A stretch of 64,000 nucleotides of DNA from Mesomycoplasma ovipneumoniae (lineage in GTDB: Bacteria; Bacillota_I; Bacilli_A; Mycoplasmatales; Metamycoplasmataceae), in contig NZ_CP142136.1 of the NCBI RefSeq assembly GCF_035918255.1, positions 186,001-250,000 on the forward strand. The letters run 5' to 3'. The first letter of the stretch is position 1; each line of letters begins with the position of its first letter. Under the pieces are notes generated by a model that made no database searches, was not told the origin of the DNA, and saw only the letters and a list, made by a program, of their open reading frames with translations. The translations under genes and the position numbers were made by a program. This document shows positions 19,991 to 32,051 of the stretch, in pieces.

Positions 19991-21367
19991 TTATTTTTTA
20001 TTGTAATTTAGGCCTAGTGCATTTAAAATTACTTGGATCACAAAATTAAATGGCTTATTGTAATGAGGCAAGAAGTAAAAATCTGAAAGAGCAATTTCTG
20101 GTAATTTTAGACCTTTTTGAATTGCTAGTGAAAGGAAATAAATTACTTCAGTGTGGTTATATTCTTTTCCATATGAACCAATTTGAGCACCAATTAATTT
20201 TAGACTTGGTTTGTCATAAGCAATTTTGATTCATACTTTAGATTTATTTTGCATAAATTCTGGGCGATCTCAGTCCTCGAGATATTCAACACCAACATTA
20301 TCCAAGCCCATTTTTGGACAAGCATTTTCACAATATCCAGTTGAGGCATAATTAAATCCAAAAACAGAAATTGCATTTGTTCCAACATAACCTGGGAAAG
20401 GAATATCTTCACGTCCTGCAATGTGGAAGGCAGCAACTATCCCTGATTTTACGGCATTTGTTGCAAGTGCAATGTGAGCGTGTTGTTTAGTTACATTGTG
20501 AACCATTGAAGCTGAATCACCAATTACATAAAGATCTTTATCGCTTAAGCAACGTTGGAATTCATCAACTTTGACTGCACCATTAGCAGTTTTTTCAACG
20601 TCTGTTAAGATTTTAGTGTTTGGTGAAAATCCAATAGCTAAAATTACTAAATCAGCAGCATATTTACCTTTGTCTGTCTCAACAAAAGCAACTTTTTTTC
20701 CACTTTCATCGGCAATAAAGCGAACAACTTTTTGATTAAATTGTAAATTAATACCTTCTTCAACGATTTTATCCTCAATTTTTTGAGTAAATTCCTTATC
20801 AAAATAATTAGGGATAATTCTATCTTGCATGTCAATTAGTGTTGTTTTTTTGCCATATTTGTGAAAAGCTTCAAGTAATTCAATACCGATGTAACCACCA
20901 CCGATAATAATTACATTTTTAATTGTTGGATCAACAGCTTTTGCTTTAATTTCTTGTGCGTGAGTAAATGTTTTTGAAACTAAAATGTTTTCAAGATTAA
21001 TCCCCTCAAAAGGTGGAATAATCGGCCAAGTTCCGCCGGCAAAAACTAATTTATCATAGCTGTCTTTAAAAATTTCGCCACTAACTAAATTTTTAACGGT
21101 AATAATTTTATTTTCACGGTCAATTTCGAGAACATCATGCTGTAAATGAACATCGATTCCCATTGATTTTAATTGTTCAGGACTTGAATAAAAAAGTCCA
21201 GATGGATCACTAAATTCATCAGAAACTCAAAGTGCAATTCCGCAACCTAAAAAAGAAATGTCAGTATTTCTATCATATGAGACAAGTTCTGCTTGTGGGT
21301 AAATAGTTTTTAGGGTTCTTAAAAATGAAGTTCCGGCATGGTTAGTTCCAATTGATATTATTTTCAT
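19991..21367 (-). CDS. nox: NADH oxidase (water-forming, FAD-dependent)
   Basis: 458 residues, ATG at 21365-21367, stop TAA at 19991-19993. A pyridine-nucleotide disulfide oxidoreductase of the NOX/CoA-disulfide reductase group. It has an N-terminal FAD-binding fold, redox Cys42 in SFLGCGIALW, a second nucleotide site NVIIIGGGYIGIELLEAF and the FAD motif DLYVIGDSASM. It oxidises NADH with O2, regenerating NAD+ for glycolysis in cells without a respiratory chain. The single active Cys rather than a CxxC pair separates it from lipoamide dehydrogenase. Its own transcription unit is bounded by terminators on both sides. Confidence 0.88.
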
Positions 21368-21425
21368 AAAATCTCCTATTTTTTGTTTTTTCGGGAGTAA
21401 AAAAAATTAAATTTAATTTTAATAA

Positions 21426-21431
21426 ATTATA
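21426..21431 (-). promoter_or_regulatory. Possible -10 box of the NADH oxidase gene
   Basis: TATAAT on the minus strand, about 58 bases before the ATG, in the gap between the rsmE terminator and nox. Confidence 0.4.
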
Positions 21432-21520
21432 CAATGTTTTTCCAATTTTTTATTAAAATTACGTTATAATTTACAAAGTAAAGATTAAGATAAAGGGTTG
21501 CTAAAAAGCATTAAAATAAA

Positions 21521-21564
21521 AAATCTTCGAAATTTTAGAAAAAACCGCTAAATTTCGAAGATTT
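21521..21564. terminator. Terminator hairpin between rsmE and nox
   Basis: AAATCTTCGAAATTT (21521-21535) pairs perfectly over 15 bases with AAATTTCGAAGATTT (21550-21564). It would end the rsmE transcript. A plus-strand GTTATAAT about 50 bases to its left could use the same hairpin for a short RNA. Confidence 0.7.
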
Positions 21565-21585
21565 TTCCACTTTTTTGCTAAAAAA

Positions 21586-22269
21586 TTAATCATTTATGCA
21601 TTTGCTTAATAAAAAAATAGCGGCTGTTTCAGAACGTAAAATTCTTTTGCCTAAAGACACAACTTCAAAATCAAATTTTTGGGCTAAATCTATCTCTGAT
21701 TGGTCAAAACCACCTTCAGGACCGATTATTATAATTGTATCATTTTGTGATTGGTCTATTTTTGTCTGGTTTTTTTGGCCTTCAAAGGCGATTAATTTTT
21801 GACTAAAATTACTAGAATTTTTCAAAATATCACTGTAATTTATAGGTAAATTTATTTTTGGAATCAAATTTCGAAAACTCTGTTGTGCGCTGTGGAGACA
21901 AATTTGCTCTCATCTTTTTAATTTTTTTCTTAAGTCTCCTTCTAATTTTTGACTTACATTTTTACTAAAAAACGGTCAAATTTCACTGACTCCAATTTCA
22001 ACAGCCTTTTGAATTGCAAATTCAAAGGATTTTGTCTTTAGAATTGCAAGTGCTAAAATAACCTTGTTTTTAGGTTCATTATTTATTTCAAGTTTTTCAA
22101 TAATTTCAGCTTTGTTTGAATTTTGAACTAATTTTGTAAGATAAAATTCACCTTTGTAAACACAGATAAAATTTTCGTTTTTAATTCGCACAACTTTAAT
22201 ATGATTTAAATTTAAATCATCAAGAATAAAAAAATTTTCTTGTTTTTCACTAACAAAAAAACGGAACAT
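21586..22269 (-). CDS. rsmE: 16S rRNA m3U1498 methyltransferase RsmE
   Basis: 227 residues, ATG at 22267-22269, stop TAA at 21586-21588. SPOUT-fold methyltransferase that modifies U1498 of 16S rRNA using SAM. The start FRFFVSEKQENFF is the PUA-like domain, followed by ILKTKSFEFAIQKAVEIGVSEIWPFFS. The SAM-binding knot shows IIIIGPEGGFDQSEI and SLGKRILRSETAAI, both strongly family-specific. It is a single gene diverging from alaS. Confidence 0.9.
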
Positions 22270-22341
22270 AGATAAAATTTTATTATAAAATTTTACAAAT
22301 CCTAAAAATTAAGTAAAATTATTATTATAAGGATATAACAA

Positions 22342-24993
22342 ATGAAAAAATTATCAGCTAATGAAGTTCGTCAACTTTGATTTGATTTTTTTCAACTAAA
22401 AAATCATCTTCTTATAGAATCTAAACCCCTTGTTCCCCAAAATGATGATTCGCTTCTTTGAATTAATTCAGGAGTTGCGGCATTAAAAGATTATTTTATT
22501 GGTAAAAAAATTCCACCTTCAAAACGACTTGTTAATTCGCAAAAAGCACTAAGAACTAATGATATTGAAAATGTTGGTCAAACTTCAAGACATCATACTT
22601 TGTTTGAAATGTTAGGAAATTTTTCAATTGGTGACTATTTTAAACTTGAAGCGATTGATTTTGCCTTTGAATTTTTGACTAAATGATTAGAATTAGACCC
22701 TGAAAAACTTTATATAACATATTATGATAGTGATCTTGAGACTTTAAATAAATGGAAAAGTTTAGGTTTTCCTGAAAATAGGCTCATTCCTGGTGGAAAA
22801 AAAACTAATTTTTGAGACTTAGGTCAAGGTCCTTGTGGTCCATGTACCGAAATTTATTTTGACCGTGGTGAAAAATTTGATGCTCGTGGTGATGAATTAA
22901 TAAGAAATGACATCGAAAATGACCGTTTTATTGAAATTTGAAACATTGTTTTTTCAGAATTTAATAACGACGGTGCGCAAAATTATTCACCATTAATGTC
23001 AAAAAATATTGATACTGGTGCAGGTTTTGAAAGAATCGTCTCAATTTTGCAAAATGGTCCAACTAATTATGACACAGATCTTTTTTTGCCAATTATTGCA
23101 GAAATTCAAAAGTACACTGATTTTAAATACGATATTGAAAATTATTTTAAAAAAGATGCAAAACAAGCACAAATTAATAAAAGTTTTAGACTAATTGCTG
23201 ACCACATTCGCGCAATAAGTGCCGCAGTAAATGATGGAGTTATGCCATCAAATTTACACCGAGGCTATATAATTAGGCGTTTAATCAGAAGAGCCTATTG
23301 AAACGGGAAAAAATTAGGAATTTCAGAAGAGTTTTTACACAAATTAGTTCCAATTGTGGCTAAAACACTAAACTCTAATTTTGACATCGAAAAAATTGAG
23401 TCTGTGATTTATCATGAAGAGAAAAATTTTATAAAAACTCTTGAAATTGGTCATGAACTGTTAGAAAATGAGATAAAAAAAACTGAAGGTCAAATTTCTC
23501 CAGAAATTGTTTTTAAACTTTTTGTTACTTACGGTTTTCCTCCTGAACTAACTCAGGAAATCCTTCAAGAAAAAAATATTAGTTTTGACCTTAAATCATT
23601 AGAAGAATATCGCGAAAAACACGCTCAAATTTCCCGGGCAAATATTAAAAAAGGCATGGGAAAGGTTATTGATTCTTTAAATCAAGTTACATCACAAATT
23701 TCAGAATTTATAGGTTATGAATTTCACAAAACAGAAACAAAAATTGCTTTTTTAGCAAATCAATTTAGTGAAATTGACCAAAGTAACGAAGGTGAAATTT
23801 CATATGCAATTTTTGAAAAAACTCCATTTTATGCAACAGCAGGTGGTCAAAAACATGATCAAGGATATATAATTCAAAATGGCAAAAAAATTGAAATTAT
23901 TGATGTTTTTAAGGATAAATTTTTAAACAATGTCCATGTTTTTGAAGGTGAACTATCAAAAAATTTACCGGTAATTTTAGAACTAAATTCAGACAATCGC
24001 TTAAAATTAGAGCGAAACCATTCGGCAACTCACCTTTTATTTGCTTCACTTCGGGCAGAATTTGGTCCTCAAATTAAACAACTTGGTTCTGATAATAACG
24101 AAGAAAGATTGACTTTTGACTTTCCTTGTGCTCAAAAACCTTCAAAAGAAGAAATAAAATCTGTTGAAAACCGTGTAAATTCATATATAAGTCAACAAGT
24201 TCAGCGTGAATATTTGGTAACAAACCTAGAAAAAGCCCAAAAACTAAATGCAATTATGACATTAGAAGAATCAGAATACATGGATCCTAATGCGCTTCGG
24301 CTTGTGGTTTTTCCTGGAATTACAACAGATTTATGCGGTGGAACTCATATTCAAAACACTAAATTATTAGAAAAATTCACAATTTTATCATGCCAAACTA
24401 AGGGTTCAGGAATTTACCGAATTCGTGCTGTTAGTTCTTTTGCCAAAAATGTTGAGTTTTTAGAACAAAATATTGAACTTTTGAAGTTTCAAATTACTTC
24501 ATTAGTTAATAAAATTGCAAAAATTAGTCAAGATTTTACCTTTGATTTTCCAAGTTTTACTGATTTAGATTCAGAATTTGAGCACTTGACAAAAATTGAA
24601 GAAGACCTTAAAGAACAATATAAAAAAATCTTAAAAAATCAAGACATCTCTCAGTCATTAGAATTAAATTCAGAAAATTTTGTTGACATTAACCAAAATA
24701 AGTTTTACATTGATTTAGAATTTAATTCCAAAAACTTAAAACAATCAGCAGCTACTTTTAGGCAAAAAAACCCAAAATCAACATTTATTTTAGCTACAAA
24801 TCTCGAAGATGAAAATCATTTAATTACAGTTGCATCTTTTAACTTAGAATCAAATATCATTCTTGAAAAAATTCTAGAAATTTACGATGGTGCAGGAGGT
24901 GGAAATTCTAAAATAGCTCAGGCAAAAATCAAGAAAAAACCTATAAAAGACGATATAATTAAGCTTTTATGAGCATTAGACCCAGAGTTTTAG
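22342..24993 (+). CDS. alaS: Alanyl-tRNA synthetase
   Basis: 883 residues, ATG at 22342 after AAGGATATAAC. Class II synthetase charging tRNA-Ala. Motifs seen: [73 protein letters not shown]. The editing domain has [12 protein letters not shown] and CGGTHIQNT, and the C-terminal DHHA1 domain ends in [15 protein letters not shown]. Read with TGA as Trp at 24970-24972, the gene continues four codons to TAG at 24991-24993 and overlaps ruvX by 25 bases. Confidence 0.95.
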
Positions 24994-25409
24994 CACTTGA
25001 TTTAGGGGTTAAGTCTTGCGGCTTTGCAATTTCTGATTCAGATTGGAAAATTTCACTACCCCTTGAGCAATATAATTTTAATAGGTATGATTTTGCAAGA
25101 GTTATCGCGCGAATTGGTTTTTGATTGGATCAATATTCTATTTCTACTCTTGTTTTAGGTTATCCTTTAACTTTATCAGGTAAAATTTCTCCAAGAACAA
25201 TTATGGTCGAAGAATTCGCCCAATTAATAAAAAAACACTATCAAATACAACTTTTTTTTCAAGATGAGCGACTTTCTTCCAAGGAGGCCAACTCAATTTT
25301 AATTGACTCAGGTTTGTCCTTTAAAAAAAGGCAAAAAATTATTGACAAATTAGCAGCTCAAATTATACTTGAAAGATTTTTACAAACACAAAATGCATAT
25401 GAAAAATAA
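24969..25409 (+). CDS. ruvX: RuvX/YqgF family RNase H-fold protein
   Basis: 146 residues, ATG at 24969 inside the end of alaS. Family features are [17 protein letters not shown] at the N-terminus, STLVLGYPLTLSGK, FQDERLSSKEA and a final DKLAAQIILERFL. Members (YqgF/RuvX) act in 16S rRNA processing and were once called Holliday junction resolvases. The alaS-ruvX order is common in Firmicutes and mollicutes. Confidence 0.88.
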
Positions 25410-25863
25410 AAAAACTTTAACTCAAGAACCAATAAACCTTTCAGATCCACAGCGAGTAATAATCGCAAAAGAAATTTCAAATTCAACAAATCCGGGTTAC
25501 GAAAAACTTTATTCACTTTTCTATACTGAATTTGAAGATTTAAGAATTTTTTCTGTTGTTTTTGATGAGAAAAAAAATATTCTTGCCTTTGAAATTGATA
25601 GAAATACTTGAGAAACTACAAAAACTTTTGTTGAATTTGACGACCAAACAATTGAAATTCTAGAGATGCAAATTAATGAATTTTTTGATACAAATAAGTT
25701 CATATTTGAAGGCAAGCCAATTGATCCTTTTACTTTTTTTAATAATTTCTCGCCTGAAACCGAATATGATGATATAATTGAGGAACTTAGTGATAAAGAA
25801 GCAATTAGAGTTCCTGAAGTAAAAAATAAAACAAAAAAAGCTATAAAATCAAAGGTAAATTAA
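25399..25863 (+). CDS. Hypothetical protein between ruvX and pth
   Basis: 154 residues from the ATG at 25399; upstream in-frame ATGs at 25393 and 25369 also exist inside ruvX, and none has a strong Shine-Dalgarno. Contains one TGA Trp. The sequence is acidic in the middle (DDIIEELSDKEAIRV) with a basic tail (KNKTKKAIKSKVN) and no membrane segment. No family recognised. Its overlap with ruvX and one-base spacing to pth place it within the same transcript. Confidence 0.65.
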
Positions 25864-25864
25864 G

Positions 25865-26419
25865 ATGAAACTAATTGTTGGACTTGGTAATCCAGGTGAA
25901 AAATATGCTCAAACAAAACATAATGTTGGATTTTGAGTTCTTGATTTGTTAGCTGAAAAACTCGGATTGACCTTTGATCAAAAAACTGAAAATGGCGTTT
26001 TTTGTAAAACAAGTGATTTTATTCTTGCAAAACCAACAACATATATGAATAAATCAGGTGATTTTGTCTTTGAATTAGTTCAATTTTACAAAATTAATAT
26101 TTTGGATGTGATAATTGTTTATGATGATATGAATTTTGAAATTGGCCAGGCACTAATTAGAGCAACAGGAAGCGCAGGCGGGCAGAGAGGTATGGAAAAT
26201 ATTATTGAAAAATGTGGTACTAAAGATATAAAAAGACTTAAAATTGGTATTTCCCGTGCCGAAAATTCTAAAGAATACGTGCTTAGTCCTTTTGAAAATC
26301 AAGCCAAAATTAAAGTTAAACAAGTTATTGACCAAGCTGCTGACATTCTTATTTTTTATTTATCAAATAGTTTTATGACTACGGTTCAAAAATTTAATGC
26401 TAACAAAAACAAAGCCTAA
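25865..26419 (+). CDS. pth: Peptidyl-tRNA hydrolase
   Basis: 184 residues, ATG at 25865. It recycles peptidyl-tRNA released from stalled ribosomes. Visible signatures: LIVGLGNPGEKYAQTKHNVGF (Asn9, catalytic His19), KPTTYMNKSG, IVYDDMNFEIG (catalytic Asp) and GSAGGQRGMENII. Length is normal. Its end overlaps tilS by 23 bases. Confidence 0.93.
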
Positions 26420-27290
26420 AGAAAAATTTTTAATTGCAGTTTCTGGCGGCTCTGATTCAATGTTTTTGCTTGACAAATATAAAAATAAAGATATAATTGT
26501 TGTTCATGTCAATTATAATTTGAGGCCACAGGCTATTTTTGAAACTTTATTAGTTGCAAAATTTTGCCAAAAATATAATTTAATGCTTAAAATTTTATCC
26601 TTTGATAGTTTTTCTGTTTCGGGAAATTTGCAGGCAAATTTAAGAAAGGTTCGTTACGAGTTTTTTTACCGAGTTTATACACATTTTAAATGTACTAAGT
26701 TACTTGTAGCTCATCACTGAAATGATTTTGTTGAAACAATTTTTTTGCAAAAAGAACAAAAAAAGCTAGTAACATTTTGGGGAATTCGCAAACAAAATTT
26801 CCTTTTTGGAATGCAAATCTCAAGACCACTTTTGTATTTTTACACAAAAAAAAGAATTCTTAATAGTTGTAAAAAAAGAAAAATCCCTTATCTTGATGAT
26901 GATTCAAATTTCACAGACAAATATAGAAGGAACGCGATTCGCTTTAAATTACAAAAATTAAGCACTTTTTCTTTGTTTTTTACTTTTTCTGTTCATTTCA
27001 TTGCAAATTTTTTTAAATTAATAGAACTAAAAAAAAATTATAAAACTCTTGAAAAGTGAAAAAAAACAGAATACCATGCTTATTTTTTCCAAAAAGTTCG
27101 AAAAAAACCAGAAATTATCTTTTTATATTTGCACCAAAATTTTGACAATATTAAATTATCAAAGGGAAAAATCAATTCAATAATTGACTTTATTAGTTCT
27201 AAAACACCCAATGGATCGTTTTTAATAAAAAAAAATAACTATATAATTAAAAAAAAACTAAAAATATATGCAAAATCTAGTAAAATTTAG
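26397..27290 (+). CDS. tilS: tRNA(Ile)-lysidine synthetase
   Basis: 297 residues, ATG at 26397 within pth, stop TAG at 27288-27290. It converts C34 of the AUA-reading tRNA-Ile to lysidine. The ATP-pyrophosphatase loop is FLIAVSGGSDSM, followed by VVHVNYNLRP and HHWNDFVETIFLQ, then RPLLYFYTKKRI and YLDDDSNFTDKYRRNAIR, all standard for the family. The C-terminal domains of longer homologues are reduced. The order pth-tilS-ftsH is conserved in Gram-positive bacteria. Confidence 0.9.
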
Positions 27291-27319
27291 TAAGATTTGT
27301 TGAACTAGAAAGGAAAATC

Positions 27320-29593
27320 ATGCAAGTAAAACAAAAAAGGAAAGCATCGGCCGGTTGAATTGTTCTTTTAATTTTGGCTTTAGCAGGAATTGCTTATCTT
27401 ATGTATTATTATTTGCAACCCAGGCTTACTGTTAAAAGCTTATCTCATTTCGAAGAACAGCTAATTAAAAATGCCCAAAGCACAACCGATAATAATTTCT
27501 TTTACTCAATTATTTTTGATATTAATGCTTATCGAATTCGTGTAGTTGAATCTGAAGGAGGAAACGCAATTGCTTATTCGGTAATAGCAAATCCTGCTGT
27601 TATTACAAAATTCCAATCTGGTGCTGCTGAACTTAGCCCCGTGATTAAAAATCAACTTCAAAATTCGAATATTACAACATATTCAGAATTAGTTTCACTT
27701 TCAGTTAAAACAGCTGCGTCAAATTATACAAATCTTACAGATGCAACAAAGAGTCTTCTTAATAGTCTTTATAATTCAATTGGCGCAACAGTACCCGATA
27801 ATAATATCTATTTGCCTTCTTTTTCTTCAGCCGATAGACCATCTACAACAGTTTTACAATATATTCTCTCATTTCTCCCAGCACTTTTACCAGTTTTATT
27901 ATTTGCTTTTTTATTTTTCCGTGTGAACAAAAATTCTCAAGGAGGTTCAGGATTTTTCAATCCAGGGAAAAATCAAGCAATCCGTATTAAATCTGATAAA
28001 AAATACACTGATGTTGCAGGAAATGTCGAGGCCAAAGAGGAAATTTCTGAATTTATCGACTACTTAAAAAATCCTGGGCGTTATTCTAGCGCTGGTGCAA
28101 AAATTCCACGTGGAATTTTGCTAGGAGGTCCTCCGGGAACAGGAAAAACATTACTTGCAAAAGCAACCGCAGGTGAGGCAAATGTACCTTTTTTCTTCAT
28201 TTCTGCATCTAATTTTGTGGAATTATATGTTGGAGTTGGAGCAAAAAGAGTGCGTGAATTATTTAGAGATGCACGAAATGACTCTCCGGCGATAATTTTT
28301 ATTGATGAGCTTGATGCAATTGGACGCTCCCGTGGTTCTGGAATTGGCGGGGGTAATGACGAAAGAGAACAAACACTAAATCAACTTCTAGTTGAAATGG
28401 ACGGTATGGTTGAAAATACCGGACTTTTAGTAATAGCAGCAACAAATAGAACCGATGTTCTTGATCCAGCCCTCTTACGTCCAGGTCGTTTTGACCGTTC
28501 AATAATTGTTGGACTTCCTGACGTTAGAGAACGTGAAGAAATTTTAAGATTGCATGCAAAAGGCAAAAGAATTTCTAAAAATATCACACTTGCAAATATT
28601 GCCAAAAGAACTCCTGGATTTTCAGGAGCCCAATTAGAAAATGTTATAAATGAAGCAACACTTTTATCAGTTCGTGAAAAAACTCAAGTCATTACAAGTG
28701 AGCAAATTGACGAGGCAATTGATCGAGTAATTGGTGGACCTGCCAAGAAAAATCGCGTAATAACTGAAAAAGAAAGAATAATGGTTGCTTATCACGAAGC
28801 TGGTCATGCCGTTGTTGGTTTAAAATTAAGATCCGGAGTAAAAGTCCAAAAAATTACAATTGTTCCTCGCGGAAATACCGGTGGTTATAATTTAATGCTT
28901 CCTGAAGAAGAAAAATATAACAGTACAAAATCAGAACTTTTAGCAACAATTGCGGCATTTATGGGTGGTCGAGCAGCTGAAGAAATAAAATATGGCGAAC
29001 AAGAAATTTCTACTGGTGCTGGTAATGATATTGAAAAAGCTACAAAAATTGCCCGTAAAATGGTTACCGAACTTGGAATGTCATCACTTGGACCAATTCA
29101 GTATGAGCAAGATCAATCATCGCCATTTTTAGGAAGAGATTATATAAAAAACACATCATTTTCTTCAAAAGTTGGGCATGAAATTGACATTGAAATTCGC
29201 CAAATTATTTCTAATGCTTATAAACAAGCTTCTGAGACAATTAAAAATAATTTAGATTTACTTGAATTAATCAAGGATACTTTATTAGAAAAAGAGACAA
29301 TTGTTTATGAAGAAATTCAACAACTAGCCGAAACTCTTGAGCCGCTTCCAAAATCAGACCCAGTTCAAACTAGTGCTGTAAAACCTTCTGATATTTTGAA
29401 TGAACTTTTATCAGTAGACCCAGATCCTGAAGAAAATTCAGAAAATCTTCAACAAAATTCAGAGCAAAATTCTGAACAGAAATCAGAAGAAAATCTTGAA
29501 CAGAAATCAGAAAAAACCCCTGAACAAAACCCTGAACAAAACCCTGAACAAAATCAAGAAGAAAATTCAGACTCTACCCCAAATCAAGACTAA
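27320..29593 (+). CDS. ftsH: ATP-dependent zinc metalloprotease FtsH
   Basis: 757 residues, ATG at 27320 after AAAGGAAA. Two membrane segments (about residues 12-32 and 180-203) flank an extracytoplasmic domain. The AAA module has GGPPGTGKTLLAKA (Walker A), IIFIDELDAIG (Walker B) and the SRH segment ending LLRPGRFD. The zinc protease site is HEAGHAV, with the third ligand region in STGAGNDIEKAT. After about residue 690 there is a low-complexity Glu/Gln/Asn/Ser tail with repeats of EQNPEQNPEQN and EQKSEEN, much like the stalk in the membrane nucleases. It degrades misfolded membrane proteins. Confidence 0.95.
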
Positions 29594-29677
29594 TTAAAAT
29601 TTTCTTCATTTTTATTTAAAATTTAGAAATACTGAAAATAGTTTCAGAATTAAATTGACGTTTTAAGGAATAAGACT

Positions 29678-31144
29678 ATGTCAAAATTAAACGACCAACA
29701 ACAATTTCGCCTTGAAAAACTTAAAAATTTACAATCCAAAGGATTTAATTATCCAAAATCAATTTTCTTGCATGATAATTTGGAAGAAATAATTAAACAA
29801 TATCAAGAAAAAAACCATGATTTTTTTGTTGAAAACCAAATTAAAGTCGCTTTTGCAGGTCGTCTTATTCGCCAACGCTCCCCGTTTTTCATTATTTATA
29901 GTCAATCATTAGAATTTCAAGTGTATGCAAATAAGGATTTTCAAACACAAAATCAGTTTATTTTTTCAAATTTAGACCTTGGTGACATAGTTGAAATTTC
30001 TGGATATTTATTTAAAACTAAAACAAATCAAATAAGTCTTAAAGCAGAAACTTTTTCAATTTTAGCAAAATCACTCCACCCATTGCCTGATCAATATTAT
30101 GGAATTGAAAATGCTGATGATAAATATCGTAAGCGATATTTGGATTTATTAGTAAATGAAAAATCAAGGCAAACTTTTATTGTTAGAAGCAAAATTATCT
30201 CCTTAATTCGTAAGTTTTTTGACTTACAAGGATTTTTAGAAGTTGACACTCCTGTTTTGCAACCAGTTTTAGGTGGCGCTTCGGCTAAGCCGTTTGTAAC
30301 ATTTTATAATTCATTAAGTCAAAATTTTTACTTACGAATTGCAACTGAATTGCCGTTAAAAAAATTGTTAGTTGGCGGAATTGATGCTGTTTATGAAATT
30401 GGCAAAATTTTTCGTAATGAAGGTTTTGATACAACTCATAATCCCGAATTTACCTCAATTGAATTTTACCAGGCCTATTCAGATTTAAACAGGATAATGG
30501 ATCAAACTGAGAATTTAATTCGTTTTTTGTTTGAAGAACTTGGATTAAATCAATCAGATCACTCATATGGTGAAAATAAAATTGATTTTTCACAAAAATT
30601 TGCCCGATATGATATGGTTCAAATTACCTCTGAAAAAATGGGCTTTGATCTAAAAAGTGCAAATTTTTCTGAACTTGTTGAATTAGCTAAAAAAAATGCT
30701 ATAAAAATCGAGCCCTTTTTTACAAAAGGACACTTAATTAACGAATTTTTTGAAAAATTTGTTGAACCTACACTAATAAATCCAACTTTTATAACCGGTC
30801 ATCCTATTGAAATTTCGCCTCTGGCAAAATCTGATCCAAAAAATCCAAATTTCACACTCAGAGCCGAGCTGTTTATTGCTACAAAGGAATTTGCAAATAT
30901 GTTTGACGAATTAAATGACCCTATTGACCAACTAAGCCGTTTTCGTGCTCAAATGGCTGAAAAAGAACAAGGAAATAATGAAGCTAGTGAAATTGACTAT
31001 GAATTTGTTCAAGCCCTTGAACATGGAATGCCTCCTGCGGCTGGGTGTGGAATTGGAATTGATCGTCTTGTAATGCTTTTGACAAACAATGTGTCTATTC
31101 GCTCTGTAATTTTATTCCCGCAACTAAAATCTAAAAAGGACTAA
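29678..31144 (+). CDS. lysS: Lysyl-tRNA synthetase (class II)
   Basis: 488 residues, ATG at 29678 after TAAGGAATA. The N-terminal OB-fold anticodon domain contains VAFAGRLIRQRSPFFIIY; the catalytic core has motif 1 (FLEVDTPVLQPVLGGASAKPF), motif 2 (FRNEGFDTTHNPEFTSIEFYQAY) and motif 3 (GCGIGIDRLVMLLT). Charges tRNA-Lys. A small hairpin without a T-run (CTGAAA-ATAG-TTTCAG) sits in the 84-base gap after ftsH. Confidence 0.95.
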   Translation: MSKLNDQQQFRLEKLKNLQSKGFNYPKSIFLHDNLEEIIKQYQEKNHDFFVENQIKVAFAGRLIRQRSPFFIIYSQSLEFQVYANKDFQTQNQFIFSNLDLGDIVEISGYLFKTKTNQISLKAETFSILAKSLHPLPDQYYGIENADDKYRKRYLDLLVNEKSRQTFIVRSKIISLIRKFFDLQGFLEVDTPVLQPVLGGASAKPFVTFYNSLSQNFYLRIATELPLKKLLVGGIDAVYEIGKIFRNEGFDTTHNPEFTSIEFYQAYSDLNRIMDQTENLIRFLFEELGLNQSDHSYGENKIDFSQKFARYDMVQITSEKMGFDLKSANFSELVELAKKNAIKIEPFFTKGHLINEFFEKFVEPTLINPTFITGHPIEISPLAKSDPKNPNFTLRAELFIATKEFANMFDELNDPIDQLSRFRAQMAEKEQGNNEASEIDYEFVQALEHGMPPAAGCGIGIDRLVMLLTNNVSIRSVILFPQLKSKKD

Positions 31145-31145
31145 A

Positions 31146-31979
31146 ATGAAACTATTTTTTGCTTTTGATCTTGATGGCACACTTTTGCGTTATGACAATA
31201 CAATTCACCCTGAAAATGTTAAAATGCTAAAAAAACTCTATGAATTAGGGCATATTTTGGTTGTTGCAACTGGAAGAGGACTTTCAGCCTGCATAGATTT
31301 AGCAAAACAATATCCATATTTTCACTACCTAGTTTCGAATAATGGAACATTAGTTTATGATCTTGCAACTAAAAAAACAATAAATAACGGGACACTAAAA
31401 AAGCAAGTTGTCTTTGATTTATTTCAAGATTGTCAAGAATCTAATTCAATTTGTGCATTTTCTACCCCACATCGTCTTTTTGAATATTCTTCGCAAAAAA
31501 GTTATGACTGGCTAAAAAATCAACATATAATGGATTTGAATTATTACACTAAAGTAAATAATTTTGAAATTTTAGAAATTATTGAAACTGATCCCATAAC
31601 TCAAATTGCTTTTCGAAATGATGAAAAATTAATAAAAGATTTGTATAAAAAATGGTCTAAAAAACTGGAAAATCATTATAAAGTAACAATAACTAACAGA
31701 ATTTTTCTTGATATAAACCCATTGAACGTTGATAAAGCAAGTGCAATTTCAGATTTATTAGTTAAAAATGATCTAACAACTGACCATTTAGTTGCTTTTG
31801 GCGATAGTTCAAATGATTTTCAAATGATAAAACTAGCCCGATACGGTTTTGCTATGCAAGATGCAACTCCTGATTTAATTGAGGTAGCCTCGAGAAAAAT
31901 TGGCAGTTGTAAATCTGACACAATCGCAAGAACTATCGATATTCTTTTAGAAAATCAAGACAAATTATTTTCTGCCTAA
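31146..31979 (+). CDS. Cof-type HAD-superfamily phosphatase
   Basis: 277 residues, ATG two bases after the lysS stop. The nucleophile motif is FAFDLDGTLL (Asp8, Asp10), motif II is VVATGRG, and the C-terminal motif is AFGDSSNDFQMI. The central cap of about 100 residues marks a Cof/YidA-type (IIB) enzyme, which usually dephosphorylates sugar phosphates or FMN-like molecules. The substrate cannot be told. Mycoplasmas often carry several paralogues. Confidence 0.88.
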   Translation: MKLFFAFDLDGTLLRYDNTIHPENVKMLKKLYELGHILVVATGRGLSACIDLAKQYPYFHYLVSNNGTLVYDLATKKTINNGTLKKQVVFDLFQDCQESNSICAFSTPHRLFEYSSQKSYDWLKNQHIMDLNYYTKVNNFEILEIIETDPITQIAFRNDEKLIKDLYKKWSKKLENHYKVTITNRIFLDINPLNVDKASAISDLLVKNDLTTDHLVAFGDSSNDFQMIKLARYGFAMQDATPDLIEVASRKIGSCKSDTIARTIDILLENQDKLFSA

Positions 31980-31996
31980 AATTTATGAAATTAAAA

Positions 31997-32030
31997 AAAA
32001 GCTTCTTGAATTAATTAACAAGAAGCTTTT
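31997..32030. terminator. Bidirectional terminator between HAD gene and nanE
   Basis: AAAAGCTTCTTG (31997-32008) pairs perfectly over 12 bases with CAAGAAGCTTTT (32019-32030), with A and T runs outside. The two genes converge on it. Confidence 0.85.
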
Positions 32031-32051
32031 TTTTAAATAGAGTTTAAATTC

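Noticed and set aside
29620-29660. Hairpin between ftsH and lysS as a terminator
   Set aside because: The stem is only six pairs and no T-run follows; lysS is more likely read through from ftsH or from a weak local promoter.
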